A DNA stretch of 64,000 bases from Kitagawia praeruptora (lineage: Eukaryota; Streptophyta; Magnoliopsida; Apiales; Apiaceae), in assembly GCA_037693485.1 (NCBI GenBank), contig CM075344.1, forward strand, positions 42,070,501 to 42,134,500, read 5' to 3'. The notes under the pieces were generated by a model. That model had not been told where the DNA came from, searched no databases, and saw only the letters and a program-made list of their open reading frames with translations. Made by a program: the position numbers and the translations under genes. The first letter of the stretch is position 1, and each line of letters begins with the position of its first letter. This document shows, in pieces, positions 1 through 11,200 of this stretch.

Positions 1-90
1 TCCAGTAGAAGTTTTGAGGCAATGGGAAGATTTAAAAAATCTGTTAGTGATTGTGCTTTGGAGGATTTGTCCAAGAATGACCACGTATAC
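1..90 (+). pseudogene. LINE endonuclease-domain remnant, left part
   Basis: Frame 1 is open for all 30 codons. It reads like part of a plant LINE (non-LTR retrotransposon) apurinic endonuclease domain, with F..(5)KKSVSDCALEDL near the start and ending at the copia target site. Removing the copia element and one TSD copy, the frame continues at 12544 with TWCNG and then EKLDR, the usual F/Y-TW-N then E-LDR order of LINE endonucleases. The rest of the LINE lies before the window or has decayed. This is a short, decayed match made by eye from family knowledge, so confidence is moderate. Confidence 0.6.
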
Positions 91-599
91 TGTTAGAAAT
101 GATTGATGAAAACAGTGTTTGGAAGCTAAAGTCAGAAAACAGAGTTTAGCTGGAAGTAGTCAGAGTTTGATTAAACACTGACTGGAAGCGCAAACAGAGT
201 TTGTTAAACTCTGTAGCGATATTGTCTGAAGAGTCAACAGTGTTTGAAGATTGATAAATATGGAAGCAATATCTTTGAAGATTGGAAAGCTGACAAAGAG
301 ATTGAGTTGACTTGGAAGACTGGAGCAATCGTGATTGATATCAATTGTATAGCTTGATTTTAGGAGTATCAGTTACTGATTGTACGAAGCTGTATGTTCT
401 ATAAATACAGTTAGGTTAACCCTAGAAGGGTAGTCGAACATTGAGATATTCATCCATTGTAACCTAAGCAGCTCTCTGTGATATTTACATCACTGAGAGA
501 GGAATTATTAATTCCAAACAGTTTTTAATTGTTAAACAGTGTGTTCTTGTTAAGTTACTCATACAGTATTTGATTGCTTATTGTGTATTCGACCTAACA
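91..599 (+). repeat. 5' LTR of the copia element
   Basis: 509 bp, TG...CA. It contains a TATA box (CTATAAATA at 400-408). Seven copies of the word AAAC(A/T)CTG or its complement were counted by eye. It matches 12030-12538 apart from one A/T difference near 290. Confidence 0.96.
400..408 (+). promoter_or_regulatory. LTR TATA box
   Basis: CTATAAATA is the only good TATA-like core in the LTR and lies about 200 bp before its end, as expected for the U3/R boundary. The same box is repeated in the 3' LTR at about 12339-12347. Confidence 0.6.
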
Positions 600-601
600 A
601 G

Positions 602-613
602 TGGTATCAGAGA
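602..613 (+). other. Primer binding site, initiator tRNA-Met type
   Basis: TGGTATCAGAG begins three bases after the LTR end. It is the usual complement of the 3' end of plant initiator tRNA-Met, which primes minus-strand synthesis in copia elements. Confidence 0.85.
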
Positions 614-662
614 ATAATCTGTTATTTTATTACAGTTAAAGATCCAAACACAATAGTAATCA

Positions 663-2900
663 ATGGCAGAGATACCTCCACCAACTGAGAAAACCCCTAC
701 TACTGTTAGTAGGTATGAGACAATAAGGGTTCCTATACTTAGGCCATCAGAGTATGCAATTTGGAAGGTGAAAATGACCATGTTTCTGGAGGCTACAGAT
801 CCAGAATACCTTGATAGAATATATGAAGGTCCTCACAAACCAACAAAATTATCTGCTGCTGCTGCTGGTGAGGAATCAAAGGTCATTCCAAAGGAAAAGA
901 AAGATCTAACTGCTGAGGATCTTTCATCTATTGCAAAGGATGCAAAAGTGAGACATTTACTTCACAGTGCATTAGACAATGTTATGTCTAATAAAGTGAT
1001 TAATTGCACAACTGCAAAGGAAATATGGGATGCACTTGAGGTTAGGTGTCAAGGAACTCCTGCAATCAAGAAAAACAGAAGAAACATACTCACTCAGGAG
1101 TATGAGCACTTTGAGGCAAAGTCTGATGAAACCATGACCGAAACATTTGACAGATTCTGTAAACTGCTCAATGATTTGTCATTGGTTAACAAAGAGTATG
1201 ATTTAGAAGACTCAAATCTCAAGTTTCTTCTTTCTCTACCTGAAAAGTGGGATGTGAAAACAACCACTATTAGAGATAATTATGAACTTGGTGAAACAGA
1301 GATTGATGAAATTTATGGACTGCTCAAAACCCATGAATTGGAATTGGAGCAGAGAAATAAAAGATCAAGTAGAAAGTCAAAATCTGTTGCTCTTAATGTT
1401 GAGGAGAAACCATCAAAGAAGGAGGCATCAAGGAGAAAGGCAAAAGGAAAAGCCTTAGTCATACATTCAGAGAATGAGTCATTAAACACTGATGTTGACT
1501 CAAACACTGATGGATCATCTGATTCTGAAGATGATGAAGAGATGATGCAAATGGCTGCATTGATGGTAAAGACCTTCAAGAAGATGGGATACAAGAACTT
1601 CAAGAAGGGAAAGAGATTCTCAAGGGACTATTCAAAGTCTGACAAGAAGAATTTCAAGAAAGCTGAGGGAAAGGACTTCAAATCTGGAAAGAAAGATAAG
1701 TCTGAGATTCAATGCTACAAGTGTAAGGAAATGGGACACTATGCTCCTGAGTGCAAGAAGGGTAAAACTGAAAAGGCACTCTACACCAAAGGCAGAGATT
1801 GGGCAGACACTTCAGATTCAGATGAGGAAGTCAACTATGCTCTCATGGCTACTACTCAGACTGAAAATGATGATCTCAAGGTACCTCCAACTACCTATGC
1901 TTATAACACTGATAATATAACTGAATTGAGAATTTATCTTAAAGCATTGCATATCAGTTATAGGGATCAGACTTTAGAAAATGAAAGGATAAAGTCTGAG
2001 TGTTCTCAACTCAAAGAAAGAAATAAACTTGTTGAGGAACAGCTAGAGAATATGAATAAAATTCAAAAAGAGAGAGATGATGCAGTGTTTATTGAACAGG
2101 AGTTGCTAGGTAAGTATAAGCAACTAGAATCTGAATTGGAGGATACTAAACACATCATTAAAACTTGGACACACTCTGGTAAAGACACTCAAGAAGTGTT
2201 TCAGTCAGACACAGTAGGTCTAGGTTACTCTGTAGGAGATGAACTTAGATTTGAAAATCAGGTAAAGGTTAGACCACATTGTTCATCTGAGGGTAATGTC
2301 ATGGGAACAGGTGGACCTAAGACTGAAGCACAGAAAAAGGCTGTTAAAGAGTCATATGCTAAAACTTTTGTTAAAGAGGCTAACATTGGTTTAATGACAG
2401 ATAAACAACTCAAGCATAAGCTTAAGGAGATAAAATCTGTCAACAAACAGAGATTGCCTAAGAAAAACAAAAATGGAAAAGTAGGCATAACTTCAGGAAT
2501 TAAGCCAATGCTTGCTTCATTAGCTCCTAGAAAAACATGCTTTAATTGTGGTAGCACTAATCATCTTGCTAGTTTCTGCAATAAGAATAAGAACATTAAT
2601 TCTTTGCCTTCTAAAACTGCAGTAAAGAATGATTATGTGAGAACTAGACCACAGACTTTATGCAAACACTGTGGAAGTACTTGGCATTCTATTTACACTT
2701 GCAGAGATTATCATGCTATTTACTATAATTACTATGAACTCAAGCCAAATTTGAAATGGGTTAAAGTAAACTCTGCAAATGTAAACTCTGAAAAAGTTAG
2801 CTTAAACTCTGTTAATGAAAATTCCGCTGCAAAAGCTAACAGATTTAAGAAAGCCAAAGGATCCAAGCAAGTCTGGATCCTTAAAACTAATAATCAGTGA
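663..2900 (+). CDS. gag: Copia gag polyprotein
   Basis: 745-residue nucleocapsid/capsid precursor that would package element RNA in cytoplasmic particles. The N-terminal third is a plant copia gag domain (DUF4219/UBN2 type, with YAIWKVKM near residue 35). A lysine- and acid-rich hinge follows. A CCHC zinc knuckle is at about residue 350 (CYKCKEMGHYAPEC), with two further Cys/His clusters near residues 625 (CFNCGSTNHLASFC) and 668 (CKHCGSTWHSIYTC). A coiled-coil-like stretch lies at about 430-520. The start is the first ATG after the PBS. The ORF ends in TGA at 2898-2900 and pol lies in another frame. It is long for a copia gag but fits SIRE elements. Confidence 0.95.
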   Translation: MAEIPPPTEKTPTTVSRYETIRVPILRPSEYAIWKVKMTMFLEATDPEYLDRIYEGPHKPTKLSAAAAGEESKVIPKEKKDLTAEDLSSIAKDAKVRHLLHSALDNVMSNKVINCTTAKEIWDALEVRCQGTPAIKKNRRNILTQEYEHFEAKSDETMTETFDRFCKLLNDLSLVNKEYDLEDSNLKFLLSLPEKWDVKTTTIRDNYELGETEIDEIYGLLKTHELELEQRNKRSSRKSKSVALNVEEKPSKKEASRRKAKGKALVIHSENESLNTDVDSNTDGSSDSEDDEEMMQMAALMVKTFKKMGYKNFKKGKRFSRDYSKSDKKNFKKAEGKDFKSGKKDKSEIQCYKCKEMGHYAPECKKGKTEKALYTKGRDWADTSDSDEEVNYALMATTQTENDDLKVPPTTYAYNTDNITELRIYLKALHISYRDQTLENERIKSECSQLKERNKLVEEQLENMNKIQKERDDAVFIEQELLGKYKQLESELEDTKHIIKTWTHSGKDTQEVFQSDTVGLGYSVGDELRFENQVKVRPHCSSEGNVMGTGGPKTEAQKKAVKESYAKTFVKEANIGLMTDKQLKHKLKEIKSVNKQRLPKKNKNGKVGITSGIKPMLASLAPRKTCFNCGSTNHLASFCNKNKNINSLPSKTAVKNDYVRTRPQTLCKHCGSTWHSIYTCRDYHAIYYNYYELKPNLKWVKVNSANVNSEKVSLNSVNENSAAKANRFKKAKGSKQVWILKTNNQ

Positions 2901-2910
2901 TTGTTTGTGA

Positions 2911-5900
2911 TTGCAGGGCACCAGGGTTAGTACCCTAGTCGTGGACAGTGGATGTTCAGGACACATGACAGGAAATAAAGCCCTGCTATCAGAGTTTGAG
3001 GAGAAGGCTGGCCCAGAAGTTTCCTATGGAGATGGCAACATAGGACATACACTGGGATATGGCAATATTAATCTTGGAAATGTCATCATCACAAATGTAG
3101 CTCTTGTTCCAGGACTCAAGCATGATTTGCTATCTGTGAGTCAAATCTGTGACAGAGGATATCATGTAGATTTTCAGCCTGAATATTGTCAAGTGATCAG
3201 TAAATCTACAGGGAAAGTTGCTCTAGTTGGAAACAGACACAATAACATCTATGAAATCAAATTGTTAACAAACACTGATGGCAAAGCAGTGTGTCTGTCT
3301 ACAAGGATGTCCAGTGAAGAGAGTTGGAAATGGCACAAGAAACTCTCTCATTTGAATCTGAACAACATCAATGAGCTAATCAAGAATGATCTTGTAAGAG
3401 GTCTACCAAAGTCCTTGTTGAATGTAGAAGGACTGTGTGATTCTTGTCAAAAGGCCAAACAGAGAAAAACATCTTTCAAAAGCAAATCTGAGTCTTCAAT
3501 TGCTGATCCTTATCATCTATTACATGTTGATCTTTTTGGTCCAGTGAATGTGATGTCTCTTGGAAAGAAGAAATATGCATTAGTCATTGTTGATGAATAT
3601 ACCAGATTCACATGGGTATATTTTCTTGCAAAGAAGGATGAAACTGCATTAACACTGACAGAACATGTAATTCAACTGGAAAAAGGGTCAGAGCATCAAG
3701 TGAAGATAATCAGAAGTGACAATGGAACTGAATTCAGGAATTCATCTATGGAAGAATTTTGCAAGAGTAAAGGGATAAAACAAGAGTTTTCTGCACCTGG
3801 TACTCCACAACAAAATGGTGTAGTGGAGAGGAAGAACAGAACCTTGATAGAAGCTGCCAGAACCATGCTAGATGAAGCAAAGTTGCCAACATATTTCTGG
3901 GCAGAAGCAGTTCAAACTGCTTGTTTTACTCAAAATGCAACACTGATCAACAAGCATGGTAAAACACCATATGAAATGGTGAAGAAGAAAAAGCCAAATC
4001 TAAAATATTTTCATATTTTTGGATGCAAGTGCTTTGTATTGAAGACTCATCCTGAACAGTTGACCAAGTTTGACCTAAAGGCAGATGAAGGTATTTTTGT
4101 TGGCTATCCACTGTCAACTAAGGCATTCAGAGTTTATAATCTGAGAACCAGAGTGATCATGGAATCAATTCATGTGTCATTTGATGACAAGAAGATAACT
4201 GGACTTGAAGATGTAGATGAACATGATCAACTGCATTTTGAAAATGAAGATTTATTCTCTGATAAAGTAAACTCTGATCAGACTGATGTGTCAAACTCTG
4301 TTGATCTAAACTCTGAACCTCTACTGGTAAATACTGAAGAAACTCTTCAATCAGAAACAAGGGAAGAACCAGTTGAGGGGGAGCATGAAGAATCACATCA
4401 AAGTGAAAATTCAAACACTGATAGTGACTCAATTGATAACTCTGAATCAAACACTGTTGATTCAAACTCTGATCATTCAAATTCTGAGCAGTCACATTCA
4501 GGGGGAGCATCTGAAAATGAAGAAAGACATCAAGAAAATCAGGAGAGCATGGATCAAGGGGGAGGATCACATGATGACAGAAGCAATCTGCCTTCTGCAA
4601 GAAAATGGACTAAATCTCATACACCTGATTTGATTATTGGTGATCCAGATGCAAAAGTAAGGACAAGAAGTGCAACAACAAATGAATGTCTTTTTCATGC
4701 ATTCTTGTCACAATCTGAGCCAAAGAAAGTGGAGGAAGCTCTTAAAGATGCTGATTGGATAACAGCAATGCAAGAAGAGCTAAATGAATTTGAAAGAAAT
4801 GAAGTGTGGACACTTGTACCAAGACCCAAGAACAGATCCATTGTTGGTACTAAATGGGTCTTCAGGAATAAAACTGACAGTGAGGGTGTTATCACAAGGA
4901 ACAAGGCAAGACTGGTTGCAAAAGGCTACTCACAACAGGAAGGAATAGACTATGATGAAACATTTGCTCCAGTAGCTAGATTGGAGGCAATCAGAATCTT
5001 TCTTGCATATGCCTCTCACATGAAATTCAAAGTTTTTCAAATGGATGTAAAAAGTGCATTTTTGAATGGAAAACTTGAAGAAGAAGTGTTTGTGGAACAA
5101 CCACCAGGGTTTGTAGATCCAAAATATCCAGACTATGTCTACAGGTTAGACAAGGCACTCTATGGACTTAAGCAGGCACCAAGGGCATGGTATGAAACCC
5201 TTGCCAAATTTCTACTAGAAAGTGGATTTCACAGAGGTACTATTGACAAAACTCTGTTTTACTTCCAAAATGGTAGTGACTTGCTTTTAGTTCAGATATA
5301 TGTGGATGACATTATTTTTGGGTCTACTAATGATAAACTCTGCAAGAAGTTTGCCAAACTCATGCAGTCAAGATATCAAATGAGTATGATGGGAGAGCTT
5401 AGTTATTTTCTAGGCCTACAGGTGAAGCAAATAGATGATGGAATTTTTATAAATCAAGCAAAATATACCAGAAACCTTCTCAAGAAATTTGGTATGCTTG
5501 ACTGTTCATCTGCAACAACTCCCATGGCAACTGCAACAAAATTGGACAAAGATGCAGGGTCATCAGTAGATATGACAAGCTACAGAGGAATGATTGGTTC
5601 TTTGCTCTATTTGACATCTAGCAGACCTGATATCATGTATGCAACTTGTTTGTGTGCAAGGTTCCAGGCAGATCCAAGAGAATCACATTTAACAGCAGTA
5701 AAGAGAATATTCAAGTACCTGAAGGGCACTATAACTTTGGGGCTGTGGTATCCAAGAGAATCAGAGTTTAAACTTCTTGGTTACTCTGATGCAGACTTTG
5801 CTGGATGTAAGATAGACAGAAAAAGCACCAGTGGAAGTTGTCAATTTCTGGGTGACAGACTTGTTTCCTGGTACATCAAGAAACAAAAGTCAATATCTAC

Positions 5901-6243
5901 ATCTACAGCTGAAGCAGAGTATATTGCTGCTGGTAGCTGTTGTGCACAGATTTTATGGATGAAGAATCAACTGCTGGATTATGGATTAAGGTATACCAAG
6001 ATACCTATTTACTGTGATAATCAAAGTGCTATTGCAATGACAGGTAATCCAGTGCAACATTCAATGACAAAGCACATCAGCATAAGGTATCACTTCATCA
6101 GGGAGCATGTAGAGGAAGGCAACATTGAACTTCACTTTGTGTCTACAGAACAACAACTTGCAGATATCTTCACCAAGCCATTGAGTGAAGCTACATTTAC
6201 AAGACTGGTCAATGAACTAGGAATGGTCTCTAGTTTTGACTAG
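2911..6243 (+). CDS. pol: Copia pol polyprotein (PR-INT-RT-RNase H)
   Basis: 1110 residues, open and uninterrupted. In order: aspartic protease with DSGCSGH at residues 12-18; a pre-integrase HxxxH/CxxC zinc region at about 140-180; the DDE integrase core, with D in HVDLFGP near 206, D in RSDNGTEF near 270 and E in NGVVERKNR near 306; reverse transcriptase with YVDDIIFGS near 798; and RNase H with SDADFAGC near 958, AEAEY near 1000 and CDNQSA near 1035. No ATG lies upstream of the protease motif. The frame opens right after a TGA at 2908-2910 and is shifted relative to gag. Pol must therefore come from a frameshift, splicing or re-initiation, or the junction is mutated. Confidence 0.95.
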   Translation: MQGTRVSTLVVDSGCSGHMTGNKALLSEFEEKAGPEVSYGDGNIGHTLGYGNINLGNVIITNVALVPGLKHDLLSVSQICDRGYHVDFQPEYCQVISKSTGKVALVGNRHNNIYEIKLLTNTDGKAVCLSTRMSSEESWKWHKKLSHLNLNNINELIKNDLVRGLPKSLLNVEGLCDSCQKAKQRKTSFKSKSESSIADPYHLLHVDLFGPVNVMSLGKKKYALVIVDEYTRFTWVYFLAKKDETALTLTEHVIQLEKGSEHQVKIIRSDNGTEFRNSSMEEFCKSKGIKQEFSAPGTPQQNGVVERKNRTLIEAARTMLDEAKLPTYFWAEAVQTACFTQNATLINKHGKTPYEMVKKKKPNLKYFHIFGCKCFVLKTHPEQLTKFDLKADEGIFVGYPLSTKAFRVYNLRTRVIMESIHVSFDDKKITGLEDVDEHDQLHFENEDLFSDKVNSDQTDVSNSVDLNSEPLLVNTEETLQSETREEPVEGEHEESHQSENSNTDSDSIDNSESNTVDSNSDHSNSEQSHSGGASENEERHQENQESMDQGGGSHDDRSNLPSARKWTKSHTPDLIIGDPDAKVRTRSATTNECLFHAFLSQSEPKKVEEALKDADWITAMQEELNEFERNEVWTLVPRPKNRSIVGTKWVFRNKTDSEGVITRNKARLVAKGYSQQEGIDYDETFAPVARLEAIRIFLAYASHMKFKVFQMDVKSAFLNGKLEEEVFVEQPPGFVDPKYPDYVYRLDKALYGLKQAPRAWYETLAKFLLESGFHRGTIDKTLFYFQNGSDLLLVQIYVDDIIFGSTNDKLCKKFAKLMQSRYQMSMMGELSYFLGLQVKQIDDGIFINQAKYTRNLLKKFGMLDCSSATTPMATATKLDKDAGSSVDMTSYRGMIGSLLYLTSSRPDIMYATCLCARFQADPRESHLTAVKRIFKYLKGTITLGLWYPRESEFKLLGYSDADFAGCKIDRKSTSGSCQFLGDRLVSWYIKKQKSISTSTAEAEYIAAGSCCAQILWMKNQLLDYGLRYTKIPIYCDNQSAIAMTGNPVQHSMTKHISIRYHFIREHVEEGNIELHFVSTEQQLADIFTKPLSEATFTRLVNELGMVSSFD

Positions 6244-8013
6244 AGATGTTGGTTAGACTCAAAAACTTATTTCTAAAATATGTTGCTCATGTTTCTGCAA
6301 ATTGTTAAGTGCTATGTGAACATTAGTATTAAACTCTGTTATGCATGCTTATGTTTAAAACTTTTTAAACTCTGTTAAGCATGTCTATCTGTTAAACACT
6401 GTTAACATGTTAGATACACTCAGTGAATTCAGAATTGATTATTGTCTGAATGAAAACACCAATGAAGAAAAATGTATGAAGCATGATTCTCAGCAAATAA
6501 ATCATGATTCTTTCTGAGTCACTGTAATCTAATCAGACTTTGTGCAGTAAATCAACACAGCATGATACTGTTTCATATTTATAGCATCTCTTAGTTTATT
6601 CAGTCCTAAACTCTGAGTCTATGAATATTGTGTGCATTGCCTCTCATAAATAATTTTGGTTATTGATGAACTCTAAACTCTGATAAGTGACATTCTGTTT
6701 CCAAAGGTATGGTTCATGATGATTCCTTGGTTGTACTTGTGAAAACCATAAAACTTGAGATGTGTCATTGATTAGTTTGGTAAGTTCAGATTCATGTCTA
6801 CAACCTGTGAGAGTTTGAGCCAAATCAGTGATTGATATATTTTCTATCAATCAGTATTTATTGTTGTGTGATATTCATCAGGTAGTATGTTTCTCTAGAA
6901 CTTGTATTAAACCATTTTGAGACTACAGGATATGTGTGTGCATGAAAATGATAAAGGCAATAGGATTTACCATTCTTTCAAACACTGTTCGAAATTCTTT
7001 TGAACATTGTACAAACACTGTATAAACACTGTTCATAAATTCCATCCTTAGTAAACCCCTTTGAGCCTTATTAACTGCTCATTTTTCTTATACTCTGAAG
7101 TATTAAGAGCAGTTAAATATTTTTTTAAAACAGATGAGTGTTTCTCAAGAAAAGAAAAAGTTTACTCAGTATATATGCTAAATAAATAAAAAAAAAAAAG
7201 ATAAAAAAAAAAAAAAAAAAGAGCATATATACTGATCTTGTACAAATATATACTGTGACTGAACACTTTGTTTTCTTAAGATGCTCAGCTTGAAGTCACT
7301 CTTGAATAAAACATCTCTTTTCATCTGTTTGATCTTACTCCATTTAAACCCTGAATAAAGTCCTTTTGATTTATGGATACATGTACTCAAAGTAGTGTAG
7401 AATTGGTGGACATTCAAGCATATGGTAGACACTGCTATTTCTGATTGAATGTGAGTGTAAACACATCACCTAAACACTTGTGTGCTTTGAGAGTTTGTGA
7501 GGTTATACAGTTCATAACTGTTATTCACTGAATGATGCTCTGATTTCTATCTCTTGATATTTTTGTCTTCAAAGACTGTGTGCTTTCTTGGATAATCATG
7601 GACATCTAAGGGAATAGAAGTTTTCAGATTTCTGTATTACAGTAACTACAGAGTTTAGCATTCATCAAACAATCAGTGTTTAATATGAGAGTTTGTGCAT
7701 TCAGTGGTTATTGATTTTTGTTATGGATTCTATGAAATATTAGATGCTCTAAAAATTGATTTCAGTAAACTCTGCTTCACACACACTTAATTCACAACTG
7801 TGCAATTTTTGAAAGGGTTTTAAGTGATAAAGTTGGATAATTAATAAACACTGTTGAGTTGTGTTAAGTACTCTGAGGTAAAGTCTCATTGAGATGATTT
7901 GACTATTTTGGAGTAATTAGGGTAGTTGACAACTGTTAATTAGTGTTAATATGTCTAAGTGTCGTGATTATAGTAATGACAGCAGTAATTATTAAGTGCT
8001 CCATTGGTTGTTT
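6244..8013 (+). other. Non-coding spacer between pol and ORF3
   Basis: No plausible coding frame. It is AT-rich, with a poly-A tract at about 7188-7220, and carries about a dozen copies of the AAAC(A/T)CTG word or its complement. SIRE-lineage elements often have such long spacers. The first 350 bp are the densest in the word. Confidence 0.75.
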
Positions 8014-8074
8014 GACACGTGTCCCATGATGATGTCCCACTCACACATTACTTGCGCGCTTTTACTAAATAAAC
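8014..8074 (+). promoter_or_regulatory. Putative internal promoter for ORF3
   Basis: A perfect 10-bp palindrome, GACACGTGTC (8014-8023), contains the plant G-box CACGTG. A CCAT/ATGG element sits just upstream at about 8001. A TATA-like CTAAATAAAC is at 8065-8074. About 190 bp of pyrimidine- and CA-rich leader then runs to the ORF3 ATG at 8264. This spacing matches a plant RNA polymerase II core promoter with 5' UTR. It is inference from motifs only. Confidence 0.45.
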
Positions 8075-8263
8075 GATTGAGTTTTAATATTACTCTAATC
8101 GTCTTTAGTCTCTCACTCCATATCGATTCACATTCACCCACTCACAGTTACTTACATACTCATTCACTTTCACACTTCTCATATACTCTCCTTCACATTT
8201 TGATAAACACTTACAGTGCATACACATCTTTTCTCTGAATATCTTCGTATCAACTTGTTACTG

Positions 8264-11200
8264 ATGGCAACTAAAGCATTTGATGCAGCAGGGTTAGTTT
8301 TTCTCCCTAGTAACTATGCAGCACCATTGGATAATGAAAATGCTCCACAGGCGTTTCACTTGTTCCAAAACTTCTTGAACGATTCTGAGATAGGGACGGC
8401 TCTAACTGCACCACCAACATTATCTGCTTCACAGATTGCTACTTTCTGGACAAACTCTGAATATGATGATGGAGGAGAGGCTGGCACTCCAACAATCATT
8501 TTCACTCATGAAGAATCAGAGTATATCATTACTCCAACCACTGTCAGGGATGCTTTGGACTTTGAGACACACACTTCTTACAGTGTTGTTGGTCATGATA
8601 GATTGAGGACAATGTTGGAGCAAATTGGATGTGCAGGAAACTTGAACAAGATAGGGTCTTTGAGACGACCAAGTTTGAGAAAGGAATGGAGTTTCTTTTT
8701 CGATTGCATAACAAGGGCTTTTGGAAAGAAGACAACAAACTGGGATGCACTACCTCTGGATACTCTCCAAATTGGTCATGCTCTACTATATGGAGGTAAC
8801 TTCGATTTTGGTAGACTAGTACTAATGAACTTGGGAGAGCGATTGTCTGAGTCTACTACTGTTTATTTTGCTCGTTTTTGTCAACTGCTATTTACTGCCT
8901 GTGTGCCTAACATTCCAATTGATGAAGCTGATGTTATTCAGCCTTTTCAAGTTGCTAAGAGAATGTTTTCTGATTTGACAAACAAAGATGTCACTAAACA
9001 GCAAATACCTGAGATGTTTATGCCTTTAGCCTTACAAAACTATGTAAACCAACCCCAAGAACCTCAATCACCACAACAAATGCCTGAACCAGTAGACACC
9101 ATAAACTCTGAACCAACACCTACAACACCCTTAAACACTGAACCTTTAAACACTGAACCCTCAAACACTGAAAACTTAAACACTGAACCATTAAACACTG
9201 ACACCTTAAACACTGAAACCTTAAACCCTGAGCCAGCACCTACTGAACAACCCAAAACCAAGCCAAAAAGAAAGAAACACACCGCCCAAAATACTAAACA
9301 CTCCAAGGCTAAACAAACAACACCTGAAGCTGTTTATACAAGAAGGAAGAAACAGAAAGCAAACAGACCTTCACTTTCACCACCAAAAGAAAGCTCAAGT
9401 GAAGATGAAGAGGAGATTGTTGTGCCAATCAAGAAAAGGAGACTAATTCTTTCTGATTCAGATGCAGAGAATGTTGTTGAAGCTCCAGAGGTGGTTTCAC
9501 AGCAAACACCTACTGTTGAGGATACAGTGAATGTTGAAGTACCTGCAAAAGTTGCCATGCCTGCAGAGAATATTGTGGATGACAAAGTTGAAATACCTGC
9601 AGAGGTTGAAATGCCTGCAGAGGATAATGTTACTGTTGAAATACCTACAGAGGATAACATGCCTGTAGAAGAAGATCAAAGAGATGGTTTGTCACCAGTA
9701 CATGATGTTCCTGAATCAATTCTTGATCCTGTCTCACCTGTTATTCATGTTGAAGCTCCTGGTGTAGCTGATGAGCCTGCAGTACATGTTCCTGAAGCTG
9801 TGGCATCACACACAGAGCTGGTATCTTCTCAAATTCAAGACAAAGGTGATGAAGCTACTAAGGCAAACTCTGTTGCAGAGCCTGTGCAACATGAGGTGAT
9901 TATTGAAAAGGTTGCAGCAGTTATTGAAGAAACTGTGGCTGACACTGCTCAGCACAGTGGTTCTTTAAAGGATGCTCAAGCTAAAGGTGCAAGTGCTGAA
10001 GATGATTCTGACAGTAGTGCAAACTCTGATTCTTTTGAGAGTGCACCTGCACAGACAGATAATAAACATACACCTTTTGATCAGCCTTGTCCATCTCATG
10101 CAGTTGAAGTAGAGCATCTTGCTAAGTCTGTTGAAAATTGGTATAAACAAGACTGTATTTTTCCAAAAGGGAGAGCATCTGAGTTTGTTAAGCAAACTGC
10201 CAAGCAAATTTCCAATCCAGAGATCTTATCCTGTTTAAAGGCAACTGTGGTACAAGTCAAGACTCTGGAAGGCAATTTTGCTGAAACTAAACAAGAAATT
10301 GCTTCCTTGAAGACTGAGATTCAGTCAAGAGAATTGAAGATGGATAGAGAGTCTAAAATAAAAGCTGTTCAGCTGTCTAAAGTTCAAGACACTCTCTATG
10401 CCAGGCTAGGAAAAGTTGAAGAAAATCAGACTGCTTTATTTGCTAAGGTTGATTCAATTGCAAACTCTTTAGAGCTCATTACATCCATACTTATACCTGA
10501 TGATGTCAAAAAGGGGGAGAGAGTGACTAAGTCTAAATGCAAAGTTTCTCAAACTCTGACTCAAAAGGATGATGCTGGAGATGGAGGGGCAAGTGAAAAG
10601 AGCAAGGTCTTAAACTCTGAAAAGCAAACTCTGAGATCTGGCAAATCTTTTGAATCACAGTCTGTTGGAATAAACACTGAAACTCAAGGTACTTCAAAGA
10701 CCAAGAGTTTGGAATTAACATCAAACCCAAAGACTGATGAGGAGTTAGCTGTTAAGCTTTTTATGGAAGAGAATGCAGAAGGAGTTACTTTAGAAGATGC
10801 TAAAGCTGAAGAGAAGAGTTTACAAGAAAAGCATCTGAAAGCTTTAAAGTCTGTAAAAGCAAAGAAGAATGTGAAAGTTGCTAAAGCTGCAAAGCCTGTT
10901 CTTAAAGGCATTCAAATCAAAGAACCTGTTGGTACAGATCAAAGAATGCAAGTATTCAGAAAACCAACAGATGCAGAAGCCAAGCAAAAGCTGAAAAGTA
11001 TAGTTACAACCTCTGTTGATACACATGTTGTACAGAAGAATGAAAACACAACCTCTGTTGCTGCACAAGTTGTGACCACACCATTATTGTCTTCTCAGTT
11101 GAAATCAACATTTGGAAAGGGTGTTCTTCATGATCCAAGACTAGAAGCTACAATTCCAATGGATTTTACTGATGATAGAGCTCTATCTGGTAAAGTTGGA

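Noticed and set aside
4157..4600. 147-codon minus-strand ORF opposite copia pol
   Set aside because: A shadow of the low-complexity Ser/Asp/Glu linker of pol. It has no domain of its own.
9064..9660. Minus-strand ORFs opposite ORF3 with VFKGSVFK and STLSSAGIST repeats
   Set aside because: Mirror images of the LNTEP and VEIPAE repeats on the plus strand.
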